A DNA stretch of 64,000 bases, taken from positions 482,957 to 546,956 of the forward strand of contig RQTK01000179.1 of NCBI GenBank assembly GCA_003991915.1, read 5' to 3'. The DNA comes from Elysia chlorotica. Taxonomy: Eukaryota; Mollusca; Gastropoda; Plakobranchidae. The notes under the pieces are model-generated. The model saw nothing but the letters and a program-made list of their open reading frames with translations. It was not told where the DNA came from and ran no database searches. Of the stretch, positions 58,764 to 64,000 are shown piece by piece; position 1 is the stretch's first letter; every line of letters starts with the position of its first letter. Both the position numbers and the translations under genes were made by a program.

Positions 58764-61700
58764 ATGATGGACTGTGGCGGATTTGCTTGCTCAAAGCGCT
58801 CTCTTATCCTGCTGAATATAATTTACATTGTGAGTTTGTTATCTTTTAGTCGTTGGCGATTTTAAAACGTAGGCTAGGCTTAGATATAGATTCTAGCTAT
58901 GATTTAGAAGTAGATTCTATTTATAGGCCTATTGAACTATATATCAGATCTAGATCTAGAATTAATAGGCTATGGTGGTACTTTTTCGGACAGGGTCAAT
59001 TTCGTCCAACCAAACTTTCGCTATGTTTGAGAGCTTCTGGAGAAATTGGGTTTTGGCTTGGTCCGGCTGAGTGATCCTGGCAAATAACGGTCCCAACTAG
59101 GGGGCGCTGCCACGAACCTCAGATTGGTTGCCTAGATTTTTGACATTTGATGAGTCGTATGTCCAAGAGTAAGGTCCGTCCTTGGATCTCCGATCCAGAG
59201 ACCATTACATATCTATTTGATTAGGCTTAGCCTAATTTATCTACCTAGAATTTACCACACTGGTGTCAGACGTTTATTTCTGTTCCCAGCCACGTATATT
59301 TTTTTTCATTTACCTTTCTGGTTTTAGTCTCATTTTATTTTTATGTTATTGGGTCAGAAGTTTAAGTTCAGTAATGCACTAGTAAGGCAACAATATAACG
59401 AAGTCAGAAGTGTAATCAAGATGTTGACATAGTACCCTATCGACCCCAAAAAATTTGCTAATTAGTGAAAACAATCCCTTCAGGAGGAAAATACCAAATG
59501 CATGCATAGATGAATAACCCATGTTGCATCAGTGTAAGCGTGGTAATAAAGGAAAGGGTAACACCTAGACTAAAACCATTTCGCAGGTTAAAGCAAACAC
59601 GTATGGCATCTTAAATAAGTTTCAATAACTCAAAGAAACAATCTTTATAATTAAATTATTAATGATGAATAAAATACAAAAGAGTACGGAAAAGAAAAGC
59701 AAAGAACAATATTTTTCAACATGCTATATCTTTTTGTTGTTAATTAAATTTGCATAATACTGTTTTATCGGTATTGCGGTTTACCTCATCTGGGTTACCA
59801 ACTTGAACCTTTAGTTTATCTCATCGACATTGTTTATTCTTTTGAATAATACAGATATCCATCTTCATCCAGTCTTAATCGTTTTTTCTGACAAATTGGT
59901 TCCAGCTAGGGTGGTTTTGATCTGACTTGGATCTATTGGCTATAAGGACAGAGCCTTGGCCAAACTGTTCTAAACTTATTGGTAATTAGATTAGCAAATT
60001 TAATATGCACTCTTCGCTGGTAACTGTTATTTAAAAAGAAAATAATCTAGGTTGGAATTTAGCTTTAAAAGCTAGATCTTACTGTGATGTATTTTATGTG
60101 ATAGCTACATTGGATCGGACGATCGACACATTCTGCATCTAATATAATCAAATGCTATATTCATATAAACTAAATCTATATCTAGGTAATGAAATTAGAG
60201 CAGATGTAGAGTAAATCTTTGTTGAGGCAGATATAAATATAACACAAAAAGACAGGTCTAACTGGAAACATGTAAAGAAGAACATTCGTTGTACGTACAT
60301 GTATTGTTAGCGACTCACAATTTCTTTTAATAATCATTATTTTAGCACCTCGAGACATTCACAGAGTCTCTTAAACAGAGGAAAATCTTGAATGTTTTCA
60401 GCTGTAGGGGGGCTGACCCCCCTCTTTCTGCACTACAAAAGTTGCAGAAATTTTGCCAGGTTATGATGGCATCCTTTTGACAGTAAGGTTTAGAATAAAA
60501 CTCTCAGTGACAATATATGCCTCTGCAAAACAACCTTGGCCTTTCTTTCAAACAAAAACAAGCTTCTTTTTTTTTAATTTGCAGGTATCCATAGCCAGCA
60601 CATCGACTCAACATTCCAATGAATAAAGTACACATTATTTCTGAAAGCATGTATTAGCAACAAAGTTTATATATTGTTTCAAATCGAAAATATATGGGAG
60701 AGCTTAACAAAAAGAAAACCAAATAAACACAAAATATATAAAGACAATTCAAATATATCAGCTTCGGCATAACAAAACAAAAAGTGCTTATATAAAAGAA
60801 AAGTTTTTTTGTTTTTTTTTAATTAATTAAATATTAATATATCATTCTTGATCATGTCTCACATGACAACATAACAATATATCTTCCCAAAGTTCTTGTG
60901 CATGTAATACTAAATAATAGTAATAATAATATATTGCATTTATATAGTGCATTTCCATGAACGATCATGCTCAATGCTCAACAATTTCAATTATCACAAT
61001 TACAAAAGAATCATAACCATATAATGTTGACACAATACAATTTTACATTCAAAAGTCACAAGGAATCATTAGAGATATTTACAACATTCACAGGTTCAAT
61101 TTAAAAAATCAAAAATGAAGAAGTTGAGCATGTGTTTAAAATTTTCTATGGAAGGTGTTTTCCTTAGGTTTTTGGGAATGTTGTTCCATATTTTGGGACC
61201 GAGATAGTAAAAAGATTGCTGATTATAATTTCTATTTGGTAAAACAAGGACGGTTTCTCAAACGTCTAACCTGGTCTTGACGATCTTCAGTTCAGAGGAA
61301 CTCAAAAGATGAGAATTAATTTTTAAAAACTTGCAGGTAATCCAACATAAAAACTAAAAAGCAGATCTGTACAGGCTGTGTTCAACAATTCTAGAGCACA
61401 GCTCTTCAACATTGTATCAAAAGATCTAGTTTCATGAAAACAGCAAAGTCATTGTCGGACAGTCATGCCAACGTCCTGACCCAAATTTAAGCAGCGTCTA
61501 AATCCAACTAAATCATATAACTTCTACCCTGAGGTATGAAAAATTGTCTCAGAAGTTTTAGGGGTCCAAAAATATCCATTGCTCTGTAGTATACAGAAGA
61601 ATTATCCCTCTGATACCTGTTAGTGTTACCATATCTACACTAATGGTTTGGCTGAAGATGCAACCAAAAATGGAGGCTCAGAAATTCATTGTAATAAAAT

Positions 61701-63648
61701 ATCCAGATGGATCATCTGAAAAACATTCTTTTCCTGCAGGCAAACTGGCATCCAATTTCCATGCAGAGCTCCATGCAATCCAGAAAGCAACCACCCTACT
61801 TCTAGATAATAATAACACCATCGATAAAGAAATTGTTATCTTAATTGATTACCTTGCAGCCCTCCAGTCTATTCAATCTGGAGCTAAAGACAACATGACA
61901 GAAACAATCCTACAACATTTAGACTCTTTAGCAAAGACAATTTCTGTAGCCCTGCTGTGGATTCCAGCTCACTGTGGGATAGAACATTAATTTGAAGATT
62001 GCGTTTTAGCAATATAAGGCGCCAGATATCTCTACCATTAGTGCTATGGTTTAAAGCATTGGAGGTCAAAGGTGTGATCTTTAGATGATATTTCCATTCC
62101 CGTATTGTATAACTTTCAATCAGGGCTACAAGGGTTCTAAAAGCATAGCTCCTTCATTCAGGAGACACACAGGAGGAATGTTGTTCCACGTAAAAAATTA
62201 TTTGAACTGAAACATACCACACCCAAAGCTATTAAATAAGTTTAATTGTGATCACCTGCAGGAAAGAAAGTAATGACTAGCAGCTGAGTGGCTTCTCATG
62301 TATTTTGACACAAAATTTCCATAATCTGAATCAAAAAGGGTCTTTTATGAGCCAAATAGGGCACTGAAAATGTTTTTGTTAGTAGCAATAATTTATAAGA
62401 AGTTTGCACAGCAAATTGAAGAGGATATACCTCAAAAACTTTTTGAGTTATGGCAAGAAATGTGTCCACAATCGATCACACATTAATAGAGTATAGTAAA
62501 GTGCCCCAGGAGATGTAATCAAAGTTACTACAGTCTCGTAAATACGCTGGCTGTCTACTGTCAGTCTGTCGCGGCGAAGTCGACATGGTCATCTACTTTC
62601 CTGTTTTGGGCCTTTCTTGGGTGTTAATTGGTTCACTGTTGTCATGACATCGCGCTGTATGGATACGTCTGTTTACAAGACACTAGCACACTAAAAGACG
62701 AAGCTGAGTGTTTAAGTCTTATAAATCACCAAAAAATATAAAGCATACCCCAGCTCTAGTTCAGTGTTCGATCGGCAGGCTTCGTACATTTCATACATCA
62801 GATATTTCGTTCACTAACTAGACTTAAAGTTCAGAACCGGTAATTCCGGCTTAAGTTACTTTTTGGACTGAATTTTGAGCCGGTAAAACCGGCTTAAGTT
62901 ACTGAAAGTGTTAAAAAAAGGAAGAACAAAAAACAAGTTAGTGAAATCAACCAACTTCTCAGTGAAGTAATAATATATAGTTTATGAACTTAGAACTTTA
63001 AATAATTTTTAAAAATTTTTTTAAATATCAGCGATATCAGCGCAACATTAAAAGAGCATCAGTCAACCAGGTGGACAGTACTGCCACACCCCATATTTTC
63101 ACATCCTGTCACCCGTTCCAGACCTAGAAAGGCTTTCTGGTCATTCTGGCGGTCTTCAAAGAGCTGCAGGGGTTAATAAACCCCTTAAAGAATTTAAGCT
63201 GGATCAAAAATTAGTTGCTTTTTACATATCAATGATTCTTTTCTTGAGGGAGAGTTTTGTCTTGGGGAGTACTAAGCCCTCTTAAAAAAGCGTTGAGGAT
63301 ATATATATATTTTCAATCATTGCAACTGCCCGCAGAATATTTCTGATATTGTGGGGGAAAAAATATACATGTATTTTTGTTTAGATTATTTCAGTATCAC
63401 TCTCATGGTTTTGTTTTTCAATTAACTTTTGTGTTTGTTGTAATTTTATTTGAATGCAAGGTTATAATTATTGTTCCTAGGCTGTTGCGATCATCTTAAT
63501 CAGTGTAGCAAGCTACGGCCGAGCTGCGGCTGTGGTGACCAGCCTCACGCTGGTCGGGAGCCTCATCGCCTGCGGAGTCTTCCTCTTCCTCATTGCCATC
63601 GTGGGTCTGCTCGGCGCAGCCAAGCACCACCAAGTCCTGCTCTTCTTT
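58764..63648 (+). CDS. TSPAN31: Tetraspanin-13/31 homologue, first two coding exons
   Basis: Exon 1 is 58764-58829 (MMDCGGFACSKRSLILLNII..., donor GTGAGT) and exon 2 is 63481-63648 (acceptor TTGTTCCTAG, donor GTATCC after LLFF). Both are phase 0. The frame gives CGGFACSK at the N-terminus, the rest of TM1 (AVAIILISVASYG), a short first extracellular loop (RAAAVVTSL), TM2 (VGSLIACGVFLFLIAIVGLLGA) and KHHQVLLFF. This closely resembles TSPAN31/TSPAN13, whose KHHQVLLFF/NHHQVLLFF loop is distinctive. Tetraspanins are four-pass membrane organisers. TM3, the large loop with its CCG motif, and TM4 lie beyond the window. The next ATG (58767) could also be the start. Exon 2 is GC-rich against AT-rich flanks. 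The symbol could equally be TSPAN13. Confidence 0.88.
60915..61270 (-). mobile_element. 3' fragment of a non-LTR retrotransposon
   Basis: The minus strand reads QQSFYYLGPKIWNNIPKNLR then SIENFKHMLNFF and a stop, the standard RT C-terminal tail (WNxIP...FKxxL). It is followed by about 250 bp of 3' UTR and an AT-rich (ATT)n-like end near 60920. Truncated and inactive. Confidence 0.7.
61610..61995 (+). pseudogene. Degenerate RNase H domain of a non-LTR retrotransposon
   Basis: The frame shows the RNase H pattern: IYTNGLAED where a TDGS-type first motif is expected, then in another frame FHAELHAIQKATTLL, ILIDYLAALQSIQSG and LLWIPAHCGI. The first catalytic motif is altered and in a different frame from the rest, so the copy is dead. 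It lies in the tetraspanin intron; the RT part is not adjacent. Confidence 0.75.
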
Positions 63649-64000
63649 GTATCCTTTTTCATGGTCGGGTGACGATTGGAGACATTCATTCAGGCAGATT
63701 GTTGTGAACTTATTGAGAAATTAATAGCAAAGATTCAAACATTCGAAACCAATCTCAGCATTATAACAAATAGGAGTCACCACAAACACAGCAAATCCTG
63801 ACCTTGGGTGACAGCCTATTAATATTTGTATGGAAAAGATAACACTTATTTACTTTCTCCAGCGTATAGATTGTGGCTGGGATCCCTGGCCCCTTTATTG
63901 TTTTACTAAAGAAGTAACACAATTTTTTTTTCATTTCCGGTATTATAAAAGATCTTACAGTTTGAAAATTCTTGATTCTGTATGGGCTGTCCATGACAGA
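63649..64000 (+). other. Start of tetraspanin intron 2, window end
   Basis: No exon is recognised between the donor after exon 2 and the right edge. Confidence 0.6.

Larger units (their letters stand above)
58830..63480 (+). other. Long first intron of the tetraspanin gene
   Basis: The 4.65-kb intron contains two retrotransposon relics (60915-61270, 61610-61995), TCTAGATCT motifs near 58943 and a short imperfect repeat of CCGGTAA-CCGGCTTAAGTTACT at 62836 and 62880. No other exon is seen. Confidence 0.6.

Overview
The window is eukaryotic nuclear DNA: AT-rich, intron-dense, with GT-AG introns and AATAAA signals. It most likely comes from an invertebrate metazoan, probably a gastropod mollusc. 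That assignment is an inference. It rests on the animal gene set (GATAD1, SLC25A39/40, tetraspanin-13/31, a SAM-domain protein), the tRNA-derived SINEs, non-LTR elements with PHD and 2A-like modules, and scattered TCTAGATC-type motifs. There are two assembly gaps (11741-11766 and 21847-22301).

Layout. 937-1862 (+): last two exons of a SAM-domain protein with an AT-hook-like motif. 6622-17384 (-): complete 12-exon gene for a 360-residue Ldh2-family (malate/L-lactate dehydrogenase-like) oxidoreductase, convergent with the SAM gene. 17.4-27.7 kb: intergenic, rich in SINEs, microsatellites and a 0.93-kb tandem duplication. 27678-30380 (+): five exons of a glutaredoxin-DEP protein whose expected 3' half is not visible. 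Instead there follow a 3' fragment of an RTE-like retrotransposon (minus strand, about 30.96-31.51 kb) and a near full-length APE-type non-LTR retrotransposon (about 31.5-35.3 kb). The latter has a hydrophobic N-terminus, a 2A-like motif, a PHD finger, an endonuclease and a reverse transcriptase, and two frameshifts near its C-terminus. 38626-42436 (+): complete 4-exon GATAD1 homologue. 47293-58052 (-): complete 9-exon SLC25A39/40 homologue (mitochondrial glutathione carrier family). 58764-63648 (+): first two coding exons of a tetraspanin-13/31 homologue, head-to-head with the SLC25A39/40 gene and running off the right edge.

The genes are unrelated housekeeping, chromatin and membrane genes, not a pathway cluster. 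The most unusual material is in the mobile DNA and in variations on known families: the 2A-PHD-EN-RT element; a MITE family with termini close to TACAGTGSAMTCCACTT; a SINE copy with a perfect 16-bp target-site duplication and an internally deleted body; the glutaredoxin-DEP gene apparently cut short beside retrotransposons; and a rearranged cysteine pattern in the SLC25A39/40 matrix loop. All exon models were read by eye from splice signals and reading-frame continuity, with no transcript or database support.
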